Assembly: GCF_008369915.1 (NCBI RefSeq)
Contig: NZ_VSRN01000001.1
Coordinates: 4,522,501-4,586,500, forward strand
Reading direction: 5' to 3'
Origin: Dyadobacter sp. UC 10
GTDB lineage: Bacteria; Bacteroidota; Bacteroidia; Cytophagales; Spirosomataceae
DNA: 64,000 bases
Shown here: piece after piece, positions 7,829 through 16,917 of the stretch
Layout: each line of letters begins with the position of its first letter
How positions within the stretch are numbered: position 1 is the stretch's first letter
Translations under genes and position numbers: made by a program
The notes under the pieces: generated by a model
Databases searched by the model: none
What the model was told of the DNA's origin: nothing
Seen by the model: only the letters and a program-made list of their open reading frames with translations

Positions 7829-10800
7829 ATGCCGCTATTGCCGATATCCTTAATAACCAGCCTGGGATTATCTATACTCTCGGGTCTGATAAAGTACTAC
7901 AAAAGGGACATAACCGCTCATAGTTCCGAAATAGCTCTTGAAAGTCTCGACGGAATATTCAGTGGGGTGCTAGGCAGCATTTGCCATGAAGGGTATAGCC
8001 ATGTGCGGGATAAAATCGCAAATGCGCACAACATTGATAGAAATTCCGATATTGAACGCTGCAGTCGCCTGGCTTTGCTCAATGCACTTATTGCGTTTAG
8101 CGAAGCCTGTCTCCCTAATATAGAAACCTTGAATATCGGGGCAGAGGACAAGAAAGCCTGTCTGGCATATCTGCTAGCTTCCCAGAAAAGAATGCGGAGC
8201 AAAATTGAACAAATTCCGTTGTTAGATCACAATGCGCTGGTCGCTTCGAACAACCTGTCCCAGGACAATCAATATCTGGATCAAATATTATCCAAATCCC
8301 TCTCAACAGAGCAGCTGAAGGAAATCACTTCGAACACAACCCATCTCGTTTTGTCCGAATACGTGCTTCCGAAGGAACATGCGCTTTTCGACCATTTAAA
8401 GCAATGGATAGAAAACGGCACTCCTAATGGGGCTGGTTGGTTTCCATTCTATGTGTTAGAGATGCACAGCAACTTAAAAAAAGATAACCCCGCCTACTGC
8501 AAGAATGCAAGAAGGATACTGCAACAAAAACAACTTGCTGAAATAAAGATTCTCTCCTATACGAATCTGAAAAAGCTCGATGAACTGCATTTTTTATCTT
8601 CAAAACTTAAAACAATTCTCCTTGAAGTCCGGCGATCGCTATCTGCGCAGATTCTGGAAGTAAGCCTTGATGTCAAGCTCCTGAACTCAAAAATCGACCG
8701 ACTTCTGATCGCACATAAAAAGAGCGACAACTGGAATAAGAAATTAAATCTCCACCTATTAAAAGGCTCGTTGAACTACTTCACCGAGTTAAAAGGGCCA
8801 AATGGCCCATTCAGAAACCTTGCAATCGAAGGCCAGATTTTAGCTGACATAGTTCAGGTCGAGAAGAGCCAAACCCAGGCATTGCCTATATCAGTCAAAG
8901 ACTCTCTTGGACGAACAACGAGCCTTCTTGATGGCTTGGAAAATGCCTGGAAAGCAAGAAACAAAGAGACGCTAATTATCGGCGACGGTGGCATGGGAAA
9001 GACAATTTCGCTACTCCATCTTTGGGAATCTTATCTAAGCTCCGCAACTGAAAAGAAAACAAAATACTTAGGGCCGGTTCCAATTTTTATTCGGCTTGAT
9101 GAATATAATATCGTTACTGAGTCGGAACGTGAAGGATTTATAGTTAACCGAATCTGCTGGCACTACCTGGGCGTAAAAACCAAGAATAATGCTACGATAG
9201 ACGCCCTTTGGGCTGCTCTGACTGTAAAAAGCAGCACAGAATATCCGGCGTTCATTTTACTGATAGATGGCTATAATGAGGTAACAGTAGCGAGGGAACA
9301 CAAACGACATCTTCTGCTCGAATTGCAGGCACTTAGTCAAAAAACCCACTCCTGCCAATTTGTTCTATCCTCTCGTTACCACCTGGATTTTACCTGGACA
9401 AATGATATTCAAACGTTAGTCCTTCAATCGCTGACAGATCAAAATGTCAGAAGCTATCTGAAAAAGCAGGGGATACATTTTGACAGCAATGCGCAAATTG
9501 ACTCGTTCATTCAAATACCCATGATGCTTACTATTTTTGCAAATACTTGTGAAATAGTAGAGGAATATAAATCTGACGTTAGATTTAATTTAAAAAAGTC
9601 AGTTACGACGTCCGGTGAATTACTTTGGAATTTTATTGAATCGCAAATAATAAAGCTGGCAAAAACCTACGAAGTATTCCCATACAAGTACTCATTCAGC
9701 GATTTTTTAATACGTCACTTCATTCCATATTTAGCTTACAGAATGGAATATCAGGGGCATTATATTCTAAGCGAGAGTGCAATGCGGAAAATCGTTGATG
9801 AGACATGTCAATACTTTTACAACGAGCGTTTTTTAGAAGTCAATCCGAAATACAATTCCCATTTTCTGGACTTCGATTTAGGAAAATCAGGTTTCGCAGA
9901 ACAGGCGAGCAGATTCGCCAGAATTATTGACGCAATATGCCTGGAAATCGGATTTATAAAAAAAGATTTAAGTGGCTATCAGTTTCTGCATCAGAATTTC
10001 AGAGATTTTTTTTCAGTAATCCATATCTTCAACGAGCTCACGAGCGATCGACAGCTTGGAATTCAAACTACGATTCTGCGAGATCGGGTTTTACCTTATG
10101 AAATTCGACAATTCCTGGGTCAGGTGCTCGGAGAACACTATCATGAGGAACCGGCATTCTCCCACTCGACACTTCTATTATCCGCCCTAAATAGCAACAG
10201 GGGAATTTTTGAAGAGGACTCCGTCGGTTTTACGATAGCCAATATTGTCAACGTATTGCGGGATTGCAGACAGCACCTTGGCGGGATCGACTTCTCAAAT
10301 CTGAATTTATCCCGAGCGAATTTCCAGAAAGTAAGTTGCTCAACAAAAGTTGTTGACGGTTACCAGACCGCGAACTTCCAAAACAGCCTTATCAATGAGA
10401 ATTGTTTTATTCGTAGCGAACACCAGGGACAAATTACTGATATCGCATTTCATCCCAAAGGACGCTTTTTCGCATCGGGATCTTTGGATCGGACCATAAA
10501 AGTATGGGACATATTTACAGGGCAGTGTCTATATACCCTGGGTAACTCTGGCCAGGAAGGCAGTCACCCATACGGAATTTATAATATCAGTTTCCACCCT
10601 ACGGAAGACACTCTGTTTTCTACTTATCTGGACGGATCGTTCAAAATTTGGAATCTCACGTCCCGCTCTTGTAGATACACATACCTGAATCCGGAAGTTG
10701 TTGAAATTTTGAAAAAGGCATCTCGCTTAGTTTTGTCTCCTGAAGGAAGCCACTTCATTTTTAGCGGCAAAGTATGGCAACTTGGTGACGGTGCGCCGAC

Positions 10801-12433
10801 AGTCGTCAAAGAAGGTTTTCCGTCAGCGGAGATCTTTCACCCGGGCGGTAGTTCGTTTTTGTCTTTCTCTGAGCGCCAAATTTACCTTTGGGATATTGAG
10901 ACTGGCATAAATATTCACACATTCAAAGGGGTCGACTTGAGTAGATCAAATCCTGACGTCGAAGCCGTCCAGAAAAAGACCAGCTCGGCAAGGTTGCAGC
11001 CTAAAAAGGGACACTTGAAAGAGGTGTTATGTGCGTCCTTTCAGCCTGGCGGCGACAAAATTATTACAGGGGGCGTAGATAATGCTGTTTGCGTATGGAA
11101 TACTAGTTCCACCGACGCGCTTTACATTTTAAAGGAACATACAGGAAACGTGAATTGTGTAGACTTTGGCCCCGATGGATCCACGTTTCTATCTGCTTCT
11201 TCGGATAAAACAATTAAGATGTGGGATCTTAATTCCAGACAGTGTTTGCAAACTTTCAAAGCGCATCAAAGCAGTGTCACAAAAGTTAAATTTACGCCGG
11301 ATGGAAAATTTTTCGTGTCTGCTTCAAATGATCGGACTATTAGGATATGGGAAACCAGATCTGGACAATGCGTTTTTGTAATCGAAAGAACCGAGAGTCC
11401 AATAAACCGCTGCGTTTTCGATCGGACAGGTGAGCGTTTTTTGGTCAGTACCTATGACAATTCTATCAGACTTTGGGACTCAAATAGTGGAATTTGTTTA
11501 AATACTTTCACCGGTCACGCAGAGAACGTTACAAGTTTGGCATTTAATCCGAATGGTGACCGATTTATCTCAGGATCATCCGACTCGACTATTAATCTGT
11601 GGGATGTTCATTCGGGAAAATCTATTGCAACATTCGTCGGTCACACGAAGGAAGTTACTTGCTTGGCGTTCCACCCGAATGGCCAGTCGTTTATTTCCGG
11701 ATCCAAGGATCGCTCGATAAAGGTGTGGGATATTTCTCATGAACTGGCCCTGAAGTCATTGAACGAGCATCAGATGGCTATCTCATGTCTCCAATTCGAC
11801 GCTTCGGGTAAATACTTCTTTTCCGGTTCCTGGGATTGTTCCGTCAAGGTTTGGGATTTCGGTAAACTGAATGTCATTAAGAATTTGCTGGGGCACTCCA
11901 ATACCATTCTCAGCATTGGTTTTAATACTGATTCAGGAACTTTAACAACGGGGTCGGAAGATCGCACGATTCGGATCTGGAACATCAGCGAAGGTATCGA
12001 AGAAAAAATCATTCACGCCTTCCCCGATGTAATCACAGATATTTCCTTTAGCGCAAACAGCCGGCATTTATTTTATGCCAGCAGGGACGGGAAAATATGT
12101 ACCTGGACGGAAACTGAGAATAGCTGGCGGCACAGGGCCGATAAATTCACAAAAAATAACCCAATCATTCGGTTAGCCTTTTCAGATGCCGGTGAACAGC
12201 TGCTATCTGTTTCAAATCAGGGCCACATTAAAATTAGACCGATAAGACCGGAATCGGAAGGAAAAGACATCGAAATAAAAGCAGGCCTCTACGTGTCAGG
12301 TTGCATTTTTTTCGACTTTCACCCAAATAGCTCGGTATCCGGTACATTTATTAAGACAATGCGTGACCATGGGGCAGCTTTTGACACGAACGACCTGCTA
12401 AACTTTAAGCTGGCATCCGGCACATCTGACTAA
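7829..12433 (+). CDS. NACHT-type STAND NTPase with C-terminal WD40 propellers
   Basis: This 1534-residue protein is a STAND NTPase. An uncharacterised helical N-terminal region (1-340) precedes a NACHT module: Walker A GDGGMGKT at 385-392, Walker B FILLIDGYNEV with D480, a sensor-type SSRYH, and the NACHT-typical FLHQNFRDFF at 719-728. A short pentapeptide-like segment (about 822-835, DFSNLNLSRANF) links to about 14 WD40 repeats (865-1500; VWD/IWN/LWD endings), enough for two seven-bladed propellers. In known bacterial NACHT and Avs proteins the C-terminus senses a phage or cell product, the NTPase oligomerises and the N-terminal domain kills or arrests the cell; applying that here is an inference. 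No nuclease or protease motif is visible in the N-terminus. Base composition is more AT-rich than the neighbours, pointing to transfer. It converges on the TPR gene with a 4-base overlap. Confidence 0.9.
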   Translation: MPLLPISLITSLGLSILSGLIKYYKRDITAHSSEIALESLDGIFSGVLGSICHEGYSHVRDKIANAHNIDRNSDIERCSRLALLNALIAFSEACLPNIETLNIGAEDKKACLAYLLASQKRMRSKIEQIPLLDHNALVASNNLSQDNQYLDQILSKSLSTEQLKEITSNTTHLVLSEYVLPKEHALFDHLKQWIENGTPNGAGWFPFYVLEMHSNLKKDNPAYCKNARRILQQKQLAEIKILSYTNLKKLDELHFLSSKLKTILLEVRRSLSAQILEVSLDVKLLNSKIDRLLIAHKKSDNWNKKLNLHLLKGSLNYFTELKGPNGPFRNLAIEGQILADIVQVEKSQTQALPISVKDSLGRTTSLLDGLENAWKARNKETLIIGDGGMGKTISLLHLWESYLSSATEKKTKYLGPVPIFIRLDEYNIVTESEREGFIVNRICWHYLGVKTKNNATIDALWAALTVKSSTEYPAFILLIDGYNEVTVAREHKRHLLLELQALSQKTHSCQFVLSSRYHLDFTWTNDIQTLVLQSLTDQNVRSYLKKQGIHFDSNAQIDSFIQIPMMLTIFANTCEIVEEYKSDVRFNLKKSVTTSGELLWNFIESQIIKLAKTYEVFPYKYSFSDFLIRHFIPYLAYRMEYQGHYILSESAMRKIVDETCQYFYNERFLEVNPKYNSHFLDFDLGKSGFAEQASRFARIIDAICLEIGFIKKDLSGYQFLHQNFRDFFSVIHIFNELTSDRQLGIQTTILRDRVLPYEIRQFLGQVLGEHYHEEPAFSHSTLLLSALNSNRGIFEEDSVGFTIANIVNVLRDCRQHLGGIDFSNLNLSRANFQKVSCSTKVVDGYQTANFQNSLINENCFIRSEHQGQITDIAFHPKGRFFASGSLDRTIKVWDIFTGQCLYTLGNSGQEGSHPYGIYNISFHPTEDTLFSTYLDGSFKIWNLTSRSCRYTYLNPEVVEILKKASRLVLSPEGSHFIFSGKVWQLGDGAPTVVKEGFPSAEIFHPGGSSFLSFSERQIYLWDIETGINIHTFKGVDLSRSNPDVEAVQKKTSSARLQPKKGHLKEVLCASFQPGGDKIITGGVDNAVCVWNTSSTDALYILKEHTGNVNCVDFGPDGSTFLSASSDKTIKMWDLNSRQCLQTFKAHQSSVTKVKFTPDGKFFVSASNDRTIRIWETRSGQCVFVIERTESPINRCVFDRTGERFLVSTYDNSIRLWDSNSGICLNTFTGHAENVTSLAFNPNGDRFISGSSDSTINLWDVHSGKSIATFVGHTKEVTCLAFHPNGQSFISGSKDRSIKVWDISHELALKSLNEHQMAISCLQFDASGKYFFSGSWDCSVKVWDFGKLNVIKNLLGHSNTILSIGFNTDSGTLTTGSEDRTIRIWNISEGIEEKIIHAFPDVITDISFSANSRHLFYASRDGKICTWTETENSWRHRADKFTKNNPIIRLAFSDAGEQLLSVSNQGHIKIRPIRPESEGKDIEIKAGLYVSGCIFFDFHPNSSVSGTFIKTMRDHGAAFDTNDLLNFKLASGTSD

Positions 12434-15195
12434 CGTAATTTGGCTTCTCCGAACAACTCAACGACACCACCTAACTCGCCAAAAGGATTTGACAATGGGT
12501 TTTGATTTGGTTTTAGAACATCTTGGTTAAATCTATATCGTTCAGAGAATTCACGGAGGCCCAAACGCTCCTTTTCATTTATAATGAATTGATAAAAGTT
12601 GGCTCTAAAAGTTTCATAGTTAATATCTTCAATTTTGGCGTTTTCAATCGCCAATAATTCTTTGACATATCGTTTAACAGCCTGAGGACCAAAATCTGTA
12701 ACAATAGCTTCAAATTTTTCAGAAATTAATACGTGAGATAATTCGGTGAAATCTGAAATAATAGCATCCATACCAGAGTATCGCATAACTCTATTTATAA
12801 CTCCTCGCCCTGACATAAGACTATTAAAGCGTCTTTCAATTGCCTCAATACGCATTTTCCCGAATTCAGCAGAAGCCCTAAATATTAAGTAACATGTTGC
12901 TGTCAAAAAAGTATAATCATCTATAAAGAAACTTAAATGCAAATAGTCTATGAAGGATAGGTAGCTTTCACATTCCGTATGGTAAGTACCTGTCTTGTTG
13001 TCAATTTGACTACTTAATATAAAAAGAGTATGATTCTGATATGCAGCCAGATTTTGGTCTTTGTCTAAACTGTTAAAAAGCTTTACACTTCGGACATCGA
13101 TTCTTGGATTGGCTATGATGTTTTTCCAGTGTTCGGTTTTGAGGTGTTCGCGTTCCTCCCATGTTAATTGGAACGGCTTTACAGGGATACTGAAATTGTC
13201 CGCATCATTCCGGCTGTCTGAAAGAACAAATGCCGCCACATAAGGCTTTTCTTTGGCGGGCAAACTTTTTCTATTTGCGTCGAATACCCTTTGATATTGC
13301 CGACTTAAACTAGCCGGTAGATCTTCCAGAACCTTACTAAAATAAGACAACGGGTCACTAATCTCTATGAAATTCTGATATTTTAACCATGGCTGCTTCC
13401 AATACTTTGACTCAGCGCTCCAGTCTGCTGGTTGGATATAGCCTACAAAGCTTTCAATACTGCCAGACATATTTTGTTCCCAGATGGATTCTTCCCGGTC
13501 GAGCAATTTTTGCAGCAATAAATTAGTTTCAGGTTTGAGTTGCTGATTGAGTAAGTTGTTTAAACTTTCAGTCGATAAATTTTGTCTTATACTACACCAG
13601 AATTGCATATAAAGGGCGGGCAGATAGTCATCAGATATACGTCCGAAAGATTTTTCAGCATCAGACCATCTTTCCGCAAGTGCAAATATGTGACCTGCAT
13701 AATATAAAGTTATTACTTCAGAAAGCTCATTCTCTAATGCATTATTTGATAAGTCGACAGCATTTTCAATTATACATTCAAGTTCATCGGCAGCAATTGC
13801 TAATCTCGTCTTTGCTAGGAGAAAATAGTACTGGCTTTTAAGATCATTTTCGTTTTCCCGATCAAGTCGATCAAGTGTGTTTAGTGCAGCTATTGTGTTG
13901 CCGCGAAAAAAATTCAGAATTGCTAGCTCTCGATCACACTCGAAGCTGTGCAACGAACTGCTAGTTTTACCTGATAACCATTTGGCGTAGCGAATGTCTT
14001 CTATATAAAGAGACGATAAGTCATTGTACCACTTCAGAAACGATTCTATTAATAATAATTCAGGGTTTTTCTCGAAATAATCGATTACAAAAAAAGGAGC
14101 ATTCAGATCAGTTTTATAACATTGAAGAGCCTCATATTCATGGTGTTTCGCGCCCAGAAAAAAGAATTTATCTAAACACTCCTGTGCCTCGAACTTTCTG
14201 TTCTCTTGCATATTAATCTTTGCTAACACATACCAGGCCGGAGAGTAATCAGCTTCGAGGGATATTGAGGACAGGATCGCTGATCTAGCTTCTACCAGGT
14301 TGTCCAATGAAAAAAAGATGACGCTTTGTATATAATAAAGATAGCGCATCTCAGCACCGTTGATCTCTCCCTTATAAGTTGCTTGCAGTGCTTCATTGTA
14401 CCGCTTGCGGGAAGATTCGATAGCGGCGATATAGACATAAGGATTCGAGCTTTTAAATTCTTCATCGTGCAAGGAGCGCTTAAATGCTGCAAGTGCCTTT
14501 TCCTTTTGATCAAGCATGAGTAGACAACTGCCAAGATTATACCAGGCGGCGCCGCTCAATGGATCAATGCGCAAAGCTTTTTCGGCCCACTCGATTGCTT
14601 CGTCAAAGTATGCCATCGCAAATAATGCCGCAGCACCATTTTGATAAATAGAAGAATCACAATCGTCTAATCTTACTGCTTTTTCTACCGATGCCATAGC
14701 TAAGGCCGGTTGATTGATACTCAAAAGTATAGCTGCCTTTATATCATGAAGATTGGCTATATCCGATCTATGCTCTATCGCTTCATCTATCATACGGAGC
14801 GCTTGTTGTGGATTTCCTGTCTCAAAAAGCTGCGTGGTGAGACCAAGTTTTCCATAGGCTTTTATTGTTGACACTCTAAAATTCAGCTTTTCGTTGTCGG
14901 GATAATCATCCAATGCAGCCATTAACCGAAACAATTCTTCCCTGCGACCCAGACGGCGCAGAATTTCGGCATCAATGTCGGCGACAAATAATTTGGCAAC
15001 TTTCGGATCTAAAGCTGGAAAGCGATTTTCAGGCCGGATATAAATTCCAATGGATTCAAATTCATCCGTATTAAAGTTTAACAAAAAACTATCAGCGATG
15101 TCAGCAAGACAGCCAAGCAATGACGCTTCATCATCTTGCACAAAAAACTCCAATGCTTCATTAAATTTATTCTGTAAACTCTCGGTATCACTCAT
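12430..15195 (-). CDS. large TPR-repeat protein with unknown C-terminal domain
   Basis: The 921-residue protein has tetratricopeptide repeats in about residues 100-340 (clear units include SSIYQNGAAALFAMAYFDEA and AAWYNLGSCLLMLDQKEKA) and further degenerate helical repeats to about 560. The C-terminal 300 residues (from about 620) form a separate mixed alpha/beta region that I do not recognise; it has no signal peptide or membrane span. TPRs mediate protein contacts, so a role as partner, sensor or regulator is plausible. The gene is strongly AT-rich, like the NACHT gene it faces. Their stop codons overlap (shared bases CTAA at 12430-12433), so each transcript would run antisense into the other unless terminated. 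Confidence 0.85.
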   Translation of the reverse strand: MSDTESLQNKFNEALEFFVQDDEASLLGCLADIADSFLLNFNTDEFESIGIYIRPENRFPALDPKVAKLFVADIDAEILRRLGRREELFRLMAALDDYPDNEKLNFRVSTIKAYGKLGLTTQLFETGNPQQALRMIDEAIEHRSDIANLHDIKAAILLSINQPALAMASVEKAVRLDDCDSSIYQNGAAALFAMAYFDEAIEWAEKALRIDPLSGAAWYNLGSCLLMLDQKEKALAAFKRSLHDEEFKSSNPYVYIAAIESSRKRYNEALQATYKGEINGAEMRYLYYIQSVIFFSLDNLVEARSAILSSISLEADYSPAWYVLAKINMQENRKFEAQECLDKFFFLGAKHHEYEALQCYKTDLNAPFFVIDYFEKNPELLLIESFLKWYNDLSSLYIEDIRYAKWLSGKTSSSLHSFECDRELAILNFFRGNTIAALNTLDRLDRENENDLKSQYYFLLAKTRLAIAADELECIIENAVDLSNNALENELSEVITLYYAGHIFALAERWSDAEKSFGRISDDYLPALYMQFWCSIRQNLSTESLNNLLNQQLKPETNLLLQKLLDREESIWEQNMSGSIESFVGYIQPADWSAESKYWKQPWLKYQNFIEISDPLSYFSKVLEDLPASLSRQYQRVFDANRKSLPAKEKPYVAAFVLSDSRNDADNFSIPVKPFQLTWEEREHLKTEHWKNIIANPRIDVRSVKLFNSLDKDQNLAAYQNHTLFILSSQIDNKTGTYHTECESYLSFIDYLHLSFFIDDYTFLTATCYLIFRASAEFGKMRIEAIERRFNSLMSGRGVINRVMRYSGMDAIISDFTELSHVLISEKFEAIVTDFGPQAVKRYVKELLAIENAKIEDINYETFRANFYQFIINEKERLGLREFSERYRFNQDVLKPNQNPLSNPFGELGGVVELFGEAKLR

Positions 15196-15605
15196 ATTTG
15201 ATTGATGTCAGTTCTGTTAAAAGGATCGGTTTACCGGCTCGGTCAAAGAATGTGACGAATGTTTTGCAGGTTACGTGCAAAGTGAGGGATCTTTATTTTG
15301 GTACCAAGATCAGCATCTCGAAGCAAAAATCATATACAATCCGGCTATATTTATACACCCTCATTGGATAATTTTCGTGCCCGTTATGGATGTCAGATCA
15401 ACGATCACCCCGGCAGTTGCGGGTAGCTTGCAGTTGTGGTAAAAATCGGGGGTAACAGGGCCAGGCGACGCCTATGCGCCGATTGTTGTATAGAAAATCA
15501 GTATGATCCTTGCGTATTGGGTTGCCTTTGAGTGTGGGCTCAGAGATGTGGGAAGACCGGGTTAACGCTGCCGGAACAGGGGATGAGGTAGCGGCATAGA
15601 ACAAT

Positions 15606-15626
15606 AAATGCATCATTGTTGCATTT
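15606..15626. promoter_or_regulatory. upstream operator, imperfect 21-bp palindrome
   Basis: The sequence AAATGCATCATTGTTGCATT plus a final T is a palindrome centred at 15616 with a single mismatched pair. It shares the core GCA-(A/T)-CATTGTTGC with the perfect palindrome centred 38 bases downstream, so both are probably bound by the same dimeric repressor. It overlaps the likely -33 TTG element (15619-15621). Confidence 0.65.
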
Positions 15627-15648
15627 AATCGATTGTTTTCTATATTTG
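15619..15648 (+). promoter_or_regulatory. promoter of the GTPase/receptor operon
   Basis: A TTG at 15619-15621 and TATATTTG at 15641-15648 (exact TAnnTTTG) are spaced by 19 bases, the Bacteroidota housekeeping arrangement. The -33 element lies inside the upstream operator and the -7 element inside the left arm of the main palindrome, so repressor binding would block RNA polymerase. The leader would be only about 20 bases. Confidence 0.65.
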
Positions 15649-15670
15649 CAACATTGTTGCAAATATAGAA
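15638..15670. promoter_or_regulatory. perfect 33-bp palindromic operator, probable Zur box
   Basis: Bases 15638-15670 are a perfect palindrome centred at 15654; the left arm reads TTCTATATTTGCAACA and the core is TGCAACATTGTTGCA. It ends four bases before the ATG at 15675. Fur-family repressors bind such palindromes, and COG0523 GTPase genes are established Zur targets in many bacteria, so a zinc-responsive Zur site is the best reading; the exact repressor is an inference because no fur or zur gene is in this window. Confidence 0.75.
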
Positions 15671-15674
15671 CTTC

Positions 15675-16883
15675 ATGAATTACAAAAAACTTCCGGTAAC
15701 CGTTTTAAGCGGCTTCCTTGGTGCAGGAAAGACTACGCTGCTTAACCACATTCTTCATAATAAAGACGGATTGAGAGTGGCAGTGATAGTCAATGACATG
15801 AGCGAGATCAATATCGATGCCCAACTTGTCAGAAACGAAAACACATTAAGCCGCACCCAGGAGCGACTGGTCGAAATGTCAAATGGCTGCATTTGCTGTA
15901 CGCTGCGGGAAGATCTGATGATTGAAGTGCAGAAACTGGCAAAAGAAAACCGTTTCGATTATTTATTAATAGAGAGTACCGGGATCTCCGAGCCTGTGCC
16001 CATCGCGCAGACTTTCAGTTTTACAGACGAAGAGAATGGTATCGATCTGTCGAGATGGGCGACTATTGACTGCATGGTCACCGTTGTGGACGCATTGAAC
16101 TTTGGTAAGGACTTTGGCTCGATGGATACCGTGATAAGCAGAAAAATGAATGATGATCAGACCGATACGCGCACGATCGTCAATTTGCTTACCGATCAGA
16201 TCGAATTTGCAGATGTGATCATTTTGAATAAAACGGACCTGGTTTCAAAGGGTGACCTTGGTGAGCTTCATGCGATCATGAAAGCTTTGAACCCGGCAGC
16301 GAAAGTCATCGAAAGCTCATTTTCAAAGGTTTCCCCGAAAAGCATTTTGAATACGGGTTTGTTTGACTATGAGAAAGCAGAGCAGTCTGCGGGTTGGATC
16401 CAGGAGCTTAATAAGGTTGAAAATGGGGGCCACACCCCTGAAACAGAAGCGTATGGAATCAGCTCGTTTGTATTCCGCGACGAGCGTCCATTTCATCCAA
16501 AGCGCTTTTGGGACTATGTATCACAAAATTGGCCAGCCGGGGTGATCAGGAGCAAAGGCTTGTTCTGGATTGCTTCACGCCAAAATGACGCTTTGAACTG
16601 GAGCCAGGCGGGCGGCTCGGTGCGGGCAGAGTCTGCGGGCGTTTGGTGGGCAAGCATGCCACAAAGTCAGCGGCTCCGTTATCAGACATATATAGATCAC
16701 CGTTCGCAGATCGAATCACGCTGGGGACGTTTCGGTGACAGACTGAATGAGCTGGTCATGATCGGGCAAGACCTGGATGCGCAATTGATTGTGTCAGAAC
16801 TGCAGGCGTGTTTGTGCACAAATGCAGAAATGATTCAAATGGAAAAAGGTCTGGCATTTCACGATCCATTTCCGGTATTGTAG
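15675..16883 (+). CDS. COG0523 (G3E) GTPase, probable zinc metallochaperone
   Basis: The 402-residue protein has the G3E GTPase fold: P-loop GFLGAGKTT at 13-21, the metal-binding CxCC motif GCICCT with C72, C74 and C75, the ESTGISEP switch and NKTDL base-recognition motif, and a C-terminal CobW_C domain (about 290-395). COG0523 proteins pass zinc to client enzymes or help cells survive zinc shortage (YciC/ZigA/ZagA group); CobW, HypB and nitrile hydratase activators are relatives, but no such clients are nearby. The palindromic operator over the promoter and the outer-membrane receptor 34 bases downstream support the zinc-starvation role. Confidence 0.9.
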   Translation: MNYKKLPVTVLSGFLGAGKTTLLNHILHNKDGLRVAVIVNDMSEINIDAQLVRNENTLSRTQERLVEMSNGCICCTLREDLMIEVQKLAKENRFDYLLIESTGISEPVPIAQTFSFTDEENGIDLSRWATIDCMVTVVDALNFGKDFGSMDTVISRKMNDDQTDTRTIVNLLTDQIEFADVIILNKTDLVSKGDLGELHAIMKALNPAAKVIESSFSKVSPKSILNTGLFDYEKAEQSAGWIQELNKVENGGHTPETEAYGISSFVFRDERPFHPKRFWDYVSQNWPAGVIRSKGLFWIASRQNDALNWSQAGGSVRAESAGVWWASMPQSQRLRYQTYIDHRSQIESRWGRFGDRLNELVMIGQDLDAQLIVSELQACLCTNAEMIQMEKGLAFHDPFPVL

Positions 16884-16917
16884 GTTTAAAAATGACTACG
16901 GCAGCTATGGATTAAAT

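Larger units (their letters stand above)
15196..15674. other. intergenic region with Zur-type control region at its right end
   Basis: Bases 15196-15600 hold no gene I can support; a 92-codon frame on the minus strand (15398-15676) has no recognisable product and would run across the operators. The right end, 15606-15670, holds two related palindromes and a promoter for the GTPase gene, listed separately. Confidence 0.5.

Noticed and set aside
15398-15676. 92-codon minus-strand frame before the GTPase gene
   Set aside because: It spans both operators and has no recognisable product, so it is likely chance.
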